Shown: piece by piece, positions 52,183-62,732 of the stretch | How the letters are laid out: every line of letters begins with the position of its first letter | Position numbering within the stretch: the stretch's first letter is position 1 | Assembly: GCF_000691805.2 (NCBI RefSeq) | Contig: NZ_DF820490.1 | Coordinates: forward strand, 1,375-65,374 | DNA from: Weissella oryzae SG25 | GTDB taxonomy: Bacteria; Bacillota; Bacilli; Lactobacillales; Lactobacillaceae | DNA length: 64,000 nucleotides | Direction: 5' to 3' | Notes under the pieces: generated by a model | Seen by the model: the letters and a program-made list of their open reading frames with translations, nothing else | What the model was told of the DNA's origin: nothing | Database searches by the model: none | Made by a program: the position numbers and the translations under genes

Positions 52183-52387
52183 CTTCCTATCTCCATATTA
52201 CATTTTTAATACCATTTTAATTATAAACCAAGATTTAATTTATAAAAAGCTTCTAGACGAATTAAAATGGTCTTTGATTTTTAGTCTGTGAGGACTTAAG
52301 TAAATGTAATTATGCGAAAATTGGTAGGAATGATTGTTCTTTGGTAGAATTAAATTAGTGATTAAAAGATAAAGACGAGGTCAAAAA

Positions 52388-55084
52388 ATGGCAAAACCAA
52401 CATTACTGCTAATTGATGGAAATTCGTTAGCCTTTCGGTCCTTTTACGCGTTAATAAATCAAGTTGACCGATTTTTGAGTCATGAAGGTTTACATACTAA
52501 TGCTTTAGTTGGCTTTAATAACTTACTTGATGGGATTGTCGATCCTTTCCAGCCTGATTTAGCTTTAGTAGCTTGGGATGCCGGTAAAACTACTTTTAGA
52601 ACTGAAAAGTTTGATAACTATAAAGGTCAGCGGGATAAAACGCCGCAAGAATTAGTCGAACAATTTGAGCCACTTCGTGAAATGGTGGCCTTACATGGAA
52701 TTAAAAATTATGAGCTGCCTGGGTATGAAGCAGATGATATTATTGGGACCTTAGCAACCAAAGGGGCAACGGCTGGCTATGCAGTTACGATTGTGACTGG
52801 TGACCGTGATATGACACAATTAGTTTCGGATGATATTACCGTTTGGGTTACTAAAAAAGGTATATCAGAAGTTGATCATTATACACCAGCTATGGTGGCT
52901 GATGTATATGATGGGCTCAATCCTAAACAAATTATTGAGCTCAAAGGTTTACAAGGTGATACAGCGGATAATTATCCGGGAGTCGCCGGAATTGGACCGA
53001 AGACTGCTATTAAATTAATGAAAGAATATCATTCGATTCCTGAACTATATGCGCGAATTGATGAAATGAAGCCATCAAAGCAAAAGGAAAAGTTGATTGC
53101 TGGTGAAGCTGATGCACGACTATCACGTGAGCTAGCAACAATTGATGTAGACGCTCCCTTAGCAATTAATTTAGATGATTTAAAGTATCAAGGCATCAAG
53201 TATGAAGAATTGGTCCCTTTTTATCAACACCTCGATTTTAAAGCGCAATTGGTAAAATTAGCGAATATGGGTTATGTCATTAGTACGTCCGATGAAGATA
53301 CGACCAATAGTAATATGACAACCGTGGAATTAGACGTTCGTGAATTATCAGCAACAAATTTAACGGCAATTGAGAATCTAGGTTCAGAGGTTGATTTTTA
53401 TTTGGAGCTAGATGGTGAAAACTACCACACTGCAGCACCAGTAGCGTTTGTAATCGGTAATCAAACTAATGGATATTTTGCTTCTCGTGATGTTGAATTG
53501 TTGATAGAAGATACACCATTGAAGCGTATTCTAACTGATGAGCAAGTCAAAAAAAATGTCTTTAATACTAAAGCATTAGTTGTTGCTCTATCACGTTTGG
53601 AAATTAACTTAGTTAATGTTAATTTTGATTTGCTCTTAGCCTCTTACCTTTTGGATACGAATGATAATCAAAATGACTTAGGCGCTTTGGCTCATGAAAA
53701 CAACTTTTTTGCTGTACAAACTGATGAAGAAGTTTATGGTAAGGGCGCAAAGTTCCAAATTCCGGCAATGGATGCTGATTTATTTGAACATCTTGGTCGC
53801 AAGGCTTTAGCAATTGGTTCTTTAGCAAAGCCACTCTTTGCTAAACTAGCCGAACATGCTCAATTAGATCTTTATCAAACGATTGAATTACCCTTATCAT
53901 TTGTACTGGCAAGCATGGAAATCGCTGGAATTAAGGTTGATGCTGAACGATTACTACAAATGCGCAGTAAGATGACTGAGCGACTGGCAGAATTAGAGCA
54001 ACGAATTTATCAACAGGCGGGACATGAATTTAATATTCAATCACCTAAACAATTAGGTGTGATTTTATTTGAAGAAATGGGCTTAACTCCACTTAAAAAG
54101 ACAAAAACCGGGTACTCAACCAGTGTTGAAGTTTTGGAACAAATGGCGGATGTGCCAATTGTAGAGTCAATTTTAATGTATCGCCAACTTGCTAAAATTC
54201 AGTCGACTTATATTGAAGGGCTACTCAGGGTTATTCACGGTAGTGATTCAAAAGTGCATACTCGTTATTTGCAGACATTAACGCAAACCGGACGGTTATC
54301 GTCAGTTGATCCTAATCTACAAAATATTCCAGTGCGGGTTGAAGAAGGCCGGCGAATCCGACAAGCCTTTGTACCTAGCAAGCCAGACTGGGTTTTAATT
54401 AGTGCTGATTACTCTCAAATTGAATTGCGTGTCTTAGCTCATATCACTGGTGATGCGGCAATGCAGGCTGCCTTTCGCCAAGATGAAGATATTCACGCGG
54501 CAACTGCCCGACGTATTTTTGGTCTAGCTGAGGATGCTCCGGTAGATGCTGAGATGCGACGCCAAGCCAAGGCAGTCAACTTCGGAATTGTGTATGGTAT
54601 TTCTGATTTTGGGTTGGCTAAAAATATTGGTGTAACTCGTAAGGAAGCTAAAGCAATTATCGAAACTTACTTAAATGAGTATTCTGGTGTAAGAGCCTGG
54701 ACTGAAGAAATTATTGAATTTGCTCGTGAACATGGGTATGTTGAAACGATTGCTCATCGGCGCCGCTATTTGCCCGATATTAAGGCCAAGAATTTCAATC
54801 AGCGTTCATTTGCTGAACGGACTGCGATGAATTCACCAATTCAAGGCTCAGCTGCTGATATTATTAAGATTGCAATGATAAACATGCAGGCTGCTCTTGA
54901 AGAACAAGGTCTTGAAGCTAAAATGCTATTACAAGTCCATGATGAATTGATTTTTGAAGCGCCAGCTAAGGAATTGACCCAATTGGAAGAATTGATTCCG
55001 CGGGTAATGGACTCAGCTGTTAAACTAGCAGTACCACTAAAAGTGGCGACGCATGCCGGTAAAACATGGTATGAAGCTAAATAA
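52388..55084 (+). CDS. polA: DNA polymerase I
   Basis: An 898-residue protein. The N-terminal 5'-3' exonuclease (about 1-290) has LLIDGNSLAFRSFYA, GYEADDIIG and TGDRDMTQLV. A middle 3'-5' exonuclease-like domain (about 310-480) seems to lack the DEDD metal residues, as in other Firmicutes PolA. The polymerase domain has ADYSQIELRVLAH, RRQAKAVNFGIVYG and QVHDELIFE. It works in Okazaki fragment processing and repair. GACGAGG precedes the ATG. Confidence 0.96.
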   Translation: MAKPTLLLIDGNSLAFRSFYALINQVDRFLSHEGLHTNALVGFNNLLDGIVDPFQPDLALVAWDAGKTTFRTEKFDNYKGQRDKTPQELVEQFEPLREMVALHGIKNYELPGYEADDIIGTLATKGATAGYAVTIVTGDRDMTQLVSDDITVWVTKKGISEVDHYTPAMVADVYDGLNPKQIIELKGLQGDTADNYPGVAGIGPKTAIKLMKEYHSIPELYARIDEMKPSKQKEKLIAGEADARLSRELATIDVDAPLAINLDDLKYQGIKYEELVPFYQHLDFKAQLVKLANMGYVISTSDEDTTNSNMTTVELDVRELSATNLTAIENLGSEVDFYLELDGENYHTAAPVAFVIGNQTNGYFASRDVELLIEDTPLKRILTDEQVKKNVFNTKALVVALSRLEINLVNVNFDLLLASYLLDTNDNQNDLGALAHENNFFAVQTDEEVYGKGAKFQIPAMDADLFEHLGRKALAIGSLAKPLFAKLAEHAQLDLYQTIELPLSFVLASMEIAGIKVDAERLLQMRSKMTERLAELEQRIYQQAGHEFNIQSPKQLGVILFEEMGLTPLKKTKTGYSTSVEVLEQMADVPIVESILMYRQLAKIQSTYIEGLLRVIHGSDSKVHTRYLQTLTQTGRLSSVDPNLQNIPVRVEEGRRIRQAFVPSKPDWVLISADYSQIELRVLAHITGDAAMQAAFRQDEDIHAATARRIFGLAEDAPVDAEMRRQAKAVNFGIVYGISDFGLAKNIGVTRKEAKAIIETYLNEYSGVRAWTEEIIEFAREHGYVETIAHRRRYLPDIKAKNFNQRSFAERTAMNSPIQGSAADIIKIAMINMQAALEEQGLEAKMLLQVHDELIFEAPAKELTQLEELIPRVMDSAVKLAVPLKVATHAGKTWYEAK

Positions 55085-55107
55085 GATTAATAATTAACTT
55101 AGACACC

Positions 55108-55143
55108 TCCAATAAGCGAATGCTTTTGGGAGGTGTTTTTACT
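55108..55143 (+). terminator. Terminator of polA
   Basis: ACACCTCC pairs with GGAGGTGT around a loop of about 18 bases (inner AAGC/GCTT), followed by five T. Confidence 0.85.
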
Positions 55144-55264
55144 TTAAATAAGCTAATTACTTTTTTAAGCGCTTTAAAACTGATAGAATTAAATATAATA
55201 ATTACTGTATATTACAAGCTTAGATTAATTATGCTAATCATTAGTTGAATGTATGAGGTGAACA

Positions 55265-55516
55265 ATGAACGAACAATTTAAACTGATCGGTCAAAATTGG
55301 CAAGGAAATTACGCTCTAATGGTTTATGACTTTACTGATAGTAACCAAGCTAAACCGTTGACTTACGGTAGCTTAGAAAAATTACTACCTTTGGAATTAT
55401 TAGCACAAGTTAATGCAAATGGAACGGTAAAAAATGAACTAGTAGGGGGAAAAATTACAGACTACCTTAATCATAATTTTCGTGGAATATTATTAAATAA
55501 TACGGGTACAACTTAG
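55265..55516 (+). CDS. Unknown protein, 83 residues, upstream of phr
   Basis: A soluble protein without recognised motifs (NYALMVYDFTDSNQAKPLTYG). GAGGTG lies 5 bases before the ATG. It stands 13 bases before the photolyase gene and is probably in the same operon. The family is unknown. Confidence 0.6.
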   Translation: MNEQFKLIGQNWQGNYALMVYDFTDSNQAKPLTYGSLEKLLPLELLAQVNANGTVKNELVGGKITDYLNHNFRGILLNNTGTT

Positions 55517-55529
55517 AAAGTTGGTGTAG

Positions 55530-56930
55530 ATGACAAGTGTGGTGTGGTTTCGAAAGGATCTAAGATTGGCTGATAATAAAGCCTTAATTAATGCAAGTCA
55601 AACAACTGAACGGCTCCTGTTTGTCTTTCATATTAATCCAAAACAACTGCTTGATAAAAACAGTTTAAATCAGGCAGCCTTTTTTAAAGCTGTCAGCAAT
55701 TTTAGAGAAGAACTGATTAAACAAGGTATTACGCTAAATATTCTTTATGGCGATTTAGAAACGAGCTTTAAAAAGTTAAAAGCTAAAGTGGCGTTTACAG
55801 ATATATACTTTAATGTTGCAGAACAAGGATTTGGTAAAGAGCGTGATGATACAATGCGTCAATTCTTTATCAAAGAGCTGGATGTTCGGGTACACCTGAC
55901 CCAGGACGGTTATTTACATGGTGCTCAAGATATTTTAAAAAAAGATGGACATCCTTATCAAAAGTTCACACCATATTTTTCGCGCTGGCAAGGTAAGGTG
56001 CCACAACCAGTCATAACCTATAAATTATCACAGCAACAACTTATTAAAACCGATTACTTTCCAATGAATTTACCTTATTTAGAAGCATTAACTAAGACAA
56101 AGAATTCGGCGATTGAGCAGCTAGCCTTTGGTCATACCCAGGCCCTGGTAAGGCTGACTGATTTTATTCAAAATCAATTAGCAGATTATGTAAAAAACCG
56201 AGAGATACCATATTTAGATGCTAGCAGCCATCTATCAAGGTTTTTGCGCACTGGTGAAATATCAATTCGTGAAGTATATCAAAAAATTGCAGAACTACCT
56301 GCTAGCGAGTCAAAAGATGCCTTTATTCGGCAATTGGCTTGGCGAGATTTTTATAATATGGTAGCAGCAAATCATCCGCAGGCTAAAACGGTTAGTATCA
56401 AAGCACGTTTTGATCAACTTGCTTGGGAAAACGATGCGGACGCTTTTTCAAGGTGGAAAAATGGAACAACTGGTTTCCCACTAATTGATGCGGCAATGCG
56501 TGAACTAAAAACAACTGGTTTTATGCACAATCGATTACGTATGGTGGTGGCTTCATTTTTAACTAAGGATTTACTAATTGATTGGCGCTTTGGGGAACAA
56601 TATTTTCAAGAACAATTGATCGACTATGATTCGGCTAATAATATTGGTAATTGGCAATGGGTAGCGTCTACAGGCGTAGACAGTATGCCTTATTTTAGAA
56701 TATTTAATCCACTTAGTCAGAGTAAAAAATATGATGCTCAAGGAATTTATATAAAGCGCTATGTGAGAGAATTAAATGAGCTACCGGTTGAATTTATTCA
56801 CTGGCCGGCTGGGATGACTACAGCTGAGCAGAAAAAATATAATTTTGATCTAAAAAATGATTATTTTTTGCCAATTATTGACCATAACTTTGCACGAAAA
56901 AGGGCGCTAGATGTCTATAAAAAAGTTTAA
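55530..56930 (+). CDS. phr: Deoxyribodipyrimidine photolyase
   Basis: A 466-residue protein with the N-terminal antenna-binding domain (VVWFRKDLRLADNKAL). The C-terminal FAD-binding domain has LSRFLRTGEIS, FIRQLAWRDFY, the Trp/Asn-rich core (TGFPLIDAAMREL) and WVASTGVDSMPYFRIFNP. It repairs UV-induced pyrimidine dimers with light. It is a class I enzyme of normal length, followed by the lipid kinase gene after 14 bases. Confidence 0.95.
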   Translation: MTSVVWFRKDLRLADNKALINASQTTERLLFVFHINPKQLLDKNSLNQAAFFKAVSNFREELIKQGITLNILYGDLETSFKKLKAKVAFTDIYFNVAEQGFGKERDDTMRQFFIKELDVRVHLTQDGYLHGAQDILKKDGHPYQKFTPYFSRWQGKVPQPVITYKLSQQQLIKTDYFPMNLPYLEALTKTKNSAIEQLAFGHTQALVRLTDFIQNQLADYVKNREIPYLDASSHLSRFLRTGEISIREVYQKIAELPASESKDAFIRQLAWRDFYNMVAANHPQAKTVSIKARFDQLAWENDADAFSRWKNGTTGFPLIDAAMRELKTTGFMHNRLRMVVASFLTKDLLIDWRFGEQYFQEQLIDYDSANNIGNWQWVASTGVDSMPYFRIFNPLSQSKKYDAQGIYIKRYVRELNELPVEFIHWPAGMTTAEQKKYNFDLKNDYFLPIIDHNFARKRALDVYKKV

Positions 56931-56944
56931 GTGGGGGGAATACC

Positions 56945-57856
56945 ATGAAAAAATATTTAGTAGTTTTTAATGATAAGGCTGGTAAAAGCGCTGGTAAGAA
57001 AATTGCCCAGCATTTTAAAGAGGTAGCTGATAACGCCACAGTAACACTTTTGGGCACTGAGAGTCGAAAAGCAGCGCTTGAGGAAATCGCCAAACAGGCT
57101 CCAACAAGTGATTGTCTTGTTGTGATTGGGGGCGACGGGTCAATTAATACTGTTTTCTCGGCCTTAGCAGCGGCAAAAATAAACATCCCGGTTGGAATTA
57201 TTCCTGCTGGAACGGTAAATAACTTCGCTAAAGCTTTAAATTTGCCATTAGAGGTTGATGCAGCGATTCAAGTTATTTTAGGTGGGTATAAACGGTCAGT
57301 TGATTTGGCAACTGATGGTCAGCGAGCAATTGTAAGTAGCGCCTTAATTGGTGACTTTGCTGATATTGCCAATAATGTCAAGCAGTCAGAAAAGAAACGG
57401 TTGGGCCTACTTGCTTTTCTTTGGCATGGTTTAAAGCACAGTTTTCATCGACCCGATAAGTACCGTTTGATACTCGATGATGGTAAGGAATTAATATTAG
57501 CAACAACGTTAATTAATATTACCCTAACTAATTCTGTGGGTGGTTATACAAATTTTAATCCCCAAGCTAATTCTGATGATGGCTATTTGCATATTCTGGT
57601 TTTGAAGCGTTTTAGCCTGTTACGCTTACCAAGTTATATTGCTTATTTATTGCGGGGTCAAATTATTCAAGGGCGGGATTTATTATATTTTAAAAGTCAG
57701 CAAGTTGAAATTTCTAAAATTTCTGGACAGGCGGCTAAGGTTCGAATTGACGGTGATGAAGCTGAAAAACTACCACTTAAAATTATGCTTCACCCAAGGC
57801 AAATGAGCATTTTAGTACCTATTAAGGAAAGCGGTCATGTTGCAAATAGCAAGTAA
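56945..57856 (+). CDS. DgkB/YegS-type diacylglycerol/lipid kinase
   Basis: A 303-residue protein with the kinase signature VVIGGDGSINTVFSAL and the GIIPAGTVNNFAKAL motif, then a beta-rich C-terminal domain. It probably phosphorylates diacylglycerol in phospholipid turnover; the precise lipid is not certain. AGTGGGGGG precedes the ATG. Confidence 0.9.
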   Translation: MKKYLVVFNDKAGKSAGKKIAQHFKEVADNATVTLLGTESRKAALEEIAKQAPTSDCLVVIGGDGSINTVFSALAAAKINIPVGIIPAGTVNNFAKALNLPLEVDAAIQVILGGYKRSVDLATDGQRAIVSSALIGDFADIANNVKQSEKKRLGLLAFLWHGLKHSFHRPDKYRLILDDGKELILATTLINITLTNSVGGYTNFNPQANSDDGYLHILVLKRFSLLRLPSYIAYLLRGQIIQGRDLLYFKSQQVEISKISGQAAKVRIDGDEAEKLPLKIMLHPRQMSILVPIKESGHVANSK

Positions 57857-57868
57857 GAGGGGGATGAC

Positions 57869-58903
57869 ATGTATCTAGCATTTAAAGAGTTGGTCTTTTC
57901 AAAGTGGAAATATGCATTAATTGTTAGTTTTATTAGTTTAATTGCATTTTTAATTTATTTTTTAAGTGGTTTGGCTTTTGGATTGGCAAATAATAACCGG
58001 AGTGCGGTTGATCATTGGCAGGCTCAAAGTGTTTATGTAACAAAATATGCAAATAAGAATTTAGCCTTGTCACAAATTTTTCCACAAGGGACGTCTGCAC
58101 CAAAAGATAGCACTGCATTACGGCTCAGCAATGTAGTGGCTGAAAGTGATTATGGTAAAGATGATGGCGTTGTTTTCTCTATTGATTCAGATAATTTCTT
58201 AAAACCAAAATTAGATAAGGGAACTTGGTTAAGTAAAGCGGGTGAAGTTGTAGTAGACCAAGGATTAGCAGACGGTAAGGTTCAGCTAGGTCAAAAAATC
58301 GCTCTAAATGGCTATTCAGATAAATTTACTGTTGTTGGGCTAACCAATGATAATCGCTATAATACTTTACCGGTAATCTATTTAAATCAAGCGGATTATC
58401 AACAAGTCTTTAAAACTCAGGCAATTAATGGCTATATCAGTAAAACGACTGATAAAAATATTGACGCAAATTTGGAGCGATTATCCATTCCTGATTTGAT
58501 TAAAAGTATTCCAGGTTATCAACCACAAGTACAAACATTTACTTTGATGATTGCGGCTTTGTTTATTATTGTTGCCTTTATCATTACGATTTTTATGTAC
58601 ATCTTAACGATTGAAAAGCAGGCTGTATACGGTATCATGCGAGCACAAGGAATTTCAACTAAACAAATCATTATTAGTTTAATTGATCAGGCTTTACTAC
58701 TTGGCGTAGTTGGCGTTGGTCTAGCGTTGGTTGCAAATTTGTTAGTTGCAGCGGTGATACCAGCAGCAGTTCCTTATAATAATAATCCTTGGCTAATAAC
58801 TGGCTTTTCATTTGGAATGATATTCGCCATTGTCTTGGGAACAATTTTTTCAATTATTAAAGTAATTAAAATTGACCCCTTAGATGCTTTGGGAGGTAGA
58901 TAA
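57869..58903 (+). CDS. ABC transporter permease (FtsX/MacB type)
   Basis: A 344-residue protein with an N-terminal membrane segment (about residues 18-40), an extracellular domain of about 190 residues, and three C-terminal segments. The FtsX core reads IEKQAVYGIMRAQGISTKQII. It is encoded just before its ATPase; together they form a MacB-like exporter or mechanotransmission complex. The substrate is unknown. AGAGGGGG precedes the ATG. Confidence 0.88.
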   Translation: MYLAFKELVFSKWKYALIVSFISLIAFLIYFLSGLAFGLANNNRSAVDHWQAQSVYVTKYANKNLALSQIFPQGTSAPKDSTALRLSNVVAESDYGKDDGVVFSIDSDNFLKPKLDKGTWLSKAGEVVVDQGLADGKVQLGQKIALNGYSDKFTVVGLTNDNRYNTLPVIYLNQADYQQVFKTQAINGYISKTTDKNIDANLERLSIPDLIKSIPGYQPQVQTFTLMIAALFIIVAFIITIFMYILTIEKQAVYGIMRAQGISTKQIIISLIDQALLLGVVGVGLALVANLLVAAVIPAAVPYNNNPWLITGFSFGMIFAIVLGTIFSIIKVIKIDPLDALGGR

Positions 58904-58904
58904 G

Positions 58905-59600
58905 ATGGCTTTAATTAAATTAGCAGCTTTAACAAAATCGTTTACTAATGGACATGAAAAGAATGAAGTTATCCATAAAACTGACTTAGAATTGAAAGCT
59001 GGCAAATTTTTAGCGCTGACTGGACCATCAGGTTCTGGGAAAACGACGCTACTCACAATTATTGGTGCACTCCAAACTCCTAGTACGGGTAAGATTTGGT
59101 TTAATGGGCAAGACATTAGTACCTTGTCAGAGGCTCAACGATCAAAATTACGCTTAAAAGACTTTGGTTTTATTTTACAAGCGTCTAACTTAATTCCGTT
59201 TTTGACGGTCCAAGAACAACTTATATTAGTCGATAAATTAAATAAACAATCACCACAAACAAAGTGGCAAAAAGAGCTCTTAGAACGTTTGGGGATTTGG
59301 GAGCGCCGTGATAGTGCTGTGAACGATTTATCTGGTGGTGAAAAGCAGCGAGCTGCGATTGCTCGAGCACTATATGGTCGCCCCAAAATTATTTTTGCTG
59401 ATGAACCAACTGCCAGTTTAGATTCAAAACGTGCAGTTGAAGTTGTTAAAATGTTTGCTGACTTAGCGCACCAAGAAGGTGTGCTAATAATTATGATTAC
59501 CCATGATGAGCGACTACTACAGTATTGTGATGAAACTCTATATATGATTGATGGAAATTTACAGCGTGCGACTAATGAAAGTAAAAACAATAATAATTGA
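58905..59600 (+). CDS. ABC transporter ATP-binding protein (LolD/MacB type)
   Basis: A 231-residue protein with Walker A GPSGSGKTT, the signature DLSGGEKQRAAIARAL, Walker B KIIFADEPTASLD and the switch His in ITHDERL. The ATG at 58905, one base after the permease stop, has GGGAGG upstream, so the longer frame from 58884 is not used. It powers the permease at 57869-58903. Confidence 0.93.
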   Translation: MALIKLAALTKSFTNGHEKNEVIHKTDLELKAGKFLALTGPSGSGKTTLLTIIGALQTPSTGKIWFNGQDISTLSEAQRSKLRLKDFGFILQASNLIPFLTVQEQLILVDKLNKQSPQTKWQKELLERLGIWERRDSAVNDLSGGEKQRAAIARALYGRPKIIFADEPTASLDSKRAVEVVKMFADLAHQEGVLIIMITHDERLLQYCDETLYMIDGNLQRATNESKNNNN

Positions 59601-59666
59601 TGATTTTCAATTATTATTGTTTTGCGGTAAAATGGCTAAAAGAGTGTGTAACCTATTAGTAAAATT

Positions 59667-59688
59667 GCACCTAACTAGGTGCTTTTTT
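59667..59688 (+). terminator. Terminator of the ABC transporter operon
   Basis: GCACCTA/TAGGTGC around two bases (CACCT-AACT-AGGTG), followed by six T. Confidence 0.85.
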
Positions 59689-59729
59689 GTTGGTTTTGAT
59701 TAGTTTTGCAAAGGAGTAGTGAATATTAT

Positions 59730-60416
59730 ATGGCAACAGCCTTTCATGAACAGCAATCTGTGGGCCTTGTGCTGAGTTTAGTTGGAGGTGGCCTCGATGG
59801 GTACACTTATATCCATTATGGAACTTTCGCCTCGGCACAAACAGGTAATTTAGTGTTGGCAATTATTCAAGGTGCTGATGGTGATTGGTTGAACGTAGGT
59901 AAGAAATTATTATCAACTTTAGCTTTTCTTGTGGGTATTATGGTTGCGAAATACTTAATCAATTATTTTGCAGATAGTAAACTTTATTTTTGGCGTTTAT
60001 ATATTTTATATTTTGAAGCCCTGGTATTTTTCCTACTGAGTCTATCAGTATTTAACCATTTTCAAGTCTTAGTTACCACCGCAATTGCTTTTACGGCGGC
60101 AATCCAGTGGGTCAGTTTTGATAAGATTGAAGGGATTCCTTATACGAATCTATTTACAACGGGTAATTTGAAAAATTTAACCATTAATTTCTATGATGCA
60201 ATTAGTACCAAAAGTCCTGATGCGTATTCGCGCTTTATTCACTATGTACTAGTAGTGTTGACTTTTATCAGTGGAGTAATTATCGCTGTTGGCGCTTTTC
60301 ATCTCGTTGGTGTGAGAGCCATTAGATTAATTGCAGTAATAACGCTACTATTGGCCTTAACCCAGACATATAAACTATGGCGTTTCCAACGATTAAATGG
60401 TCATATGTTAAAATAG
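59730..60416 (+). CDS. DUF1275 (YoaK-like) membrane protein
   Basis: A 228-residue protein with about six membrane segments. The family motif is GGGLDGYTYIHYGTFASAQTGN, with a second TTGNLKNLT near residue 150. The function is unknown. AAAGGAG is placed 12 bases before the ATG at 59730; the frame is open back to 59706 but that part contains the ribosome site. Confidence 0.88.
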   Translation: MATAFHEQQSVGLVLSLVGGGLDGYTYIHYGTFASAQTGNLVLAIIQGADGDWLNVGKKLLSTLAFLVGIMVAKYLINYFADSKLYFWRLYILYFEALVFFLLSLSVFNHFQVLVTTAIAFTAAIQWVSFDKIEGIPYTNLFTTGNLKNLTINFYDAISTKSPDAYSRFIHYVLVVLTFISGVIIAVGAFHLVGVRAIRLIAVITLLLALTQTYKLWRFQRLNGHMLK

Positions 60417-60426
60417 GATAAATAAA

Positions 60427-60470
60427 AAGACGTGTAATCAGTAAAAACTGATTACACGTCTTTTTTATTG
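60427..60470. terminator. Bidirectional terminator between DUF1275 and pbp1A
   Basis: AAAAAGACGTGTAATCAG pairs perfectly with CTGATTACACGTCTTTTT around TAAAAA, between convergent genes. Confidence 0.95.
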
Positions 60471-62729
60471 ATTATTATTCGTGTCATTAGTTGACGCGCT
60501 GCTACTAGAAGAGCTACTCGTATTACTTGAACTTATTGCACTACTACTTGACGTGCTACTTGATGAACTAATTGATGTTGTTGAGACCGCAGGAGTACTG
60601 AAACTTGAACTGCTTGATGAGCTTGAAGAACTCGAGCTTGAGCTGGTAATAGTTTTAGCTGTAATTCCCGGATCGGTAAACTTAGCACCTTTGACCTCAT
60701 ACTCGGTATTACCATACTTTTGTACCTTCGTAACCGTTGATGGCATCTTCCAATTAGAACCATCACGCTTTGAATCAGACATAATATAGTGCATCAGATT
60801 CTTGTAGAACAATAGTGATAAGTATTGAGGAGAGTTTGCTGAGTAGCCATCAGCTGGTAGGTAGCTATTTGGTGAATTTGGACTATCGTAACCCGTCCAA
60901 ACCGAGATTGCCATTGCCTTAGTGAAGCCGGTAAACCATGAATCAGAAACCGCATCGTTTGGCACGTTGACATTTGAGTCATAATTAACTGTTCCAGTCT
61001 TACCACCTTGATAATAAGCAGAAGTGTTGACCATTTTGGCATAGGAATTTGTTACATATGATTGGAGCATACTAGTCATCATAAAGGCCGTTGAGGACTT
61101 CATTGCGACAGTGCCTGCATCACTGAATTTTTTAGTTTCACCACTACGTTCTTCAATTGAAGTAATATACTGTGGTTGATAATAAGTACCACCATTGTCA
61201 AAAGCAGAGTAGGCGGCAGCTTCTTGCTCAGTTGACACATTGATTCCAATCGCATCAGCTGGCTTAAGTGCACCATCGAGTTTGATGCCCATCTTTGCTA
61301 AGAACTTACTTGCATTAGTGTTACCAACGGCTTGCAGTGTCCGAATGGCTGGAATATTTCGTGATTCAACCAAGGCTTCACGCATTGTAATGAAGCCCTT
61401 ATTCAAATGGTCGGCATCATATACTTGAATATTTGTACCTGCATAGGTGTAAGGGGAATCATCAAGCCCACGATAAGTTGGCCAATTTAAGTGTTCGATG
61501 GCTGGACCATAATCAACAATTGGCTTAGCAGTTGAACCCGATGAACGATTCTTTTGTGTTGCTCGGTTTAAGCCAAGCGCTGTGTCTTGTTTACGGCCAC
61601 CAATTTGTGCAACGACTTGACCATTGTTAGGATCAATGACGGTTGCCCCAATTTGGACCTTATCATTTGGCCAAACTAAAGGTGAATCATCTGAATTGGC
61701 AAGTTCATAAGCTTTCTTTTGAATATTAATATCCAAATTAGTATGAACAATAAGGCCATCAGTATCAATATTAAAACCTTTTTTCGTTAGGGCAGCGAAA
61801 GTTGATGTTAGATAAGAGTCAGATACCTTGGCGAGTTCTGCCGTCTTAGCTGCTGCTGGGTGTTCTGTCAATAGACCATCTGAGACCGAAGTAGCAGCAT
61901 ATTTTTTTGCATCTGCCTTGGAGATAACGCCGTTTTCGGCCATTGCGTCAAGCACGGTGTTACGTCGTTCAGTTGCACCAGTTGGATTAACATAAGGGTC
62001 ATATCCACTAGGTGATTGAGGCAAACCGGCTAAGAGTGCAGTTTGTGGGACAGTCAACTCATTCATTGGCTTACCATAGTAATATTGGGCAGCTGTTTTC
62101 ATTCCATAAACGCCATTACCCATATAAACCTTGTTAATATACATAGTTAGAATCTGGTTTTTAGAGTATTTCTTTTCCAAATTGATTGCTAACCAAGCTT
62201 CTTGGGCCTTACGACGAATCGTTTGGTCACTTGCTGCAGTTGAGAAAACTGTTAATTTGATCAGTTGTTGGGTTAAGGTTGAACCACCACGCATACCCAG
62301 ACTAGAACCAGTTAAATCACCAAGGGCCGCTCCCACAATTCCTTGTAAGTCGATACCACCATGATCATAGAAACGCCGATCTTCAACTGAAACAACTGAT
62401 TTTTTAAGTAAATCAGGGATTTCAGCCTGTTGGGCAATTTTTCGATCTTGCGTTCCGGAAGTCCAAATAACATCGCCTTCGCGGTCCAAGATTTCAGATT
62501 GTTGGGTGCCAACAAGGGCGGCATTTGTGACGGTGGGGGCTGAAGATGCGTAATAGGCAAAGAGGGCAGCGCCCGCAATGGCGATTACAGCACCAATTGA
62601 AAGTAATGAAAGAATAGTTAGCTTGGCATAATGACCAAAGCCCTTCTTTTTATTCCCGCGGGGAACCTTGCGCTTATTTTGCTTGCGCTGGGGTGCGTTG
62701 CGACTAGAACGCGACATTTCCTCACTCAT
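60465..62729 (-). CDS. pbp1A: Class A penicillin-binding protein (PBP1A)
   Basis: A 754-residue protein with a basic cytoplasmic head, one membrane anchor (about residues 32-55) and a glycosyltransferase domain (SVEDRRFYDHGGID, RGGSTLTQQL, KNQILTMYINKVYMGNGVYG). The transpeptidase domain has SxxK as SGSTAKPI, a SxN-type motif and KTGT as GGKTGTVNYD. The last 70 residues are mostly Ser. It polymerises and crosslinks peptidoglycan. It starts 3 bases after the recU stop; recU-pbp1A is the standard Firmicutes order. Confidence 0.95.
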   Translation of the reverse strand: MSEEMSRSSRNAPQRKQNKRKVPRGNKKKGFGHYAKLTILSLLSIGAVIAIAGAALFAYYASSAPTVTNAALVGTQQSEILDREGDVIWTSGTQDRKIAQQAEIPDLLKKSVVSVEDRRFYDHGGIDLQGIVGAALGDLTGSSLGMRGGSTLTQQLIKLTVFSTAASDQTIRRKAQEAWLAINLEKKYSKNQILTMYINKVYMGNGVYGMKTAAQYYYGKPMNELTVPQTALLAGLPQSPSGYDPYVNPTGATERRNTVLDAMAENGVISKADAKKYAATSVSDGLLTEHPAAAKTAELAKVSDSYLTSTFAALTKKGFNIDTDGLIVHTNLDINIQKKAYELANSDDSPLVWPNDKVQIGATVIDPNNGQVVAQIGGRKQDTALGLNRATQKNRSSGSTAKPIVDYGPAIEHLNWPTYRGLDDSPYTYAGTNIQVYDADHLNKGFITMREALVESRNIPAIRTLQAVGNTNASKFLAKMGIKLDGALKPADAIGINVSTEQEAAAYSAFDNGGTYYQPQYITSIEERSGETKKFSDAGTVAMKSSTAFMMTSMLQSYVTNSYAKMVNTSAYYQGGKTGTVNYDSNVNVPNDAVSDSWFTGFTKAMAISVWTGYDSPNSPNSYLPADGYSANSPQYLSLLFYKNLMHYIMSDSKRDGSNWKMPSTVTKVQKYGNTEYEVKGAKFTDPGITAKTITSSSSSSSSSSSSSSFSTPAVSTTSISSSSSTSSSSAISSSNTSSSSSSSASTNDTNNNQ

Positions 62730-62732
62730 AAG

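Noticed and set aside
60481-60789. Acidic Leu/Glu-rich plus-strand frame
   Set aside because: It is the antisense of the Ser-rich tail of PBP1A.
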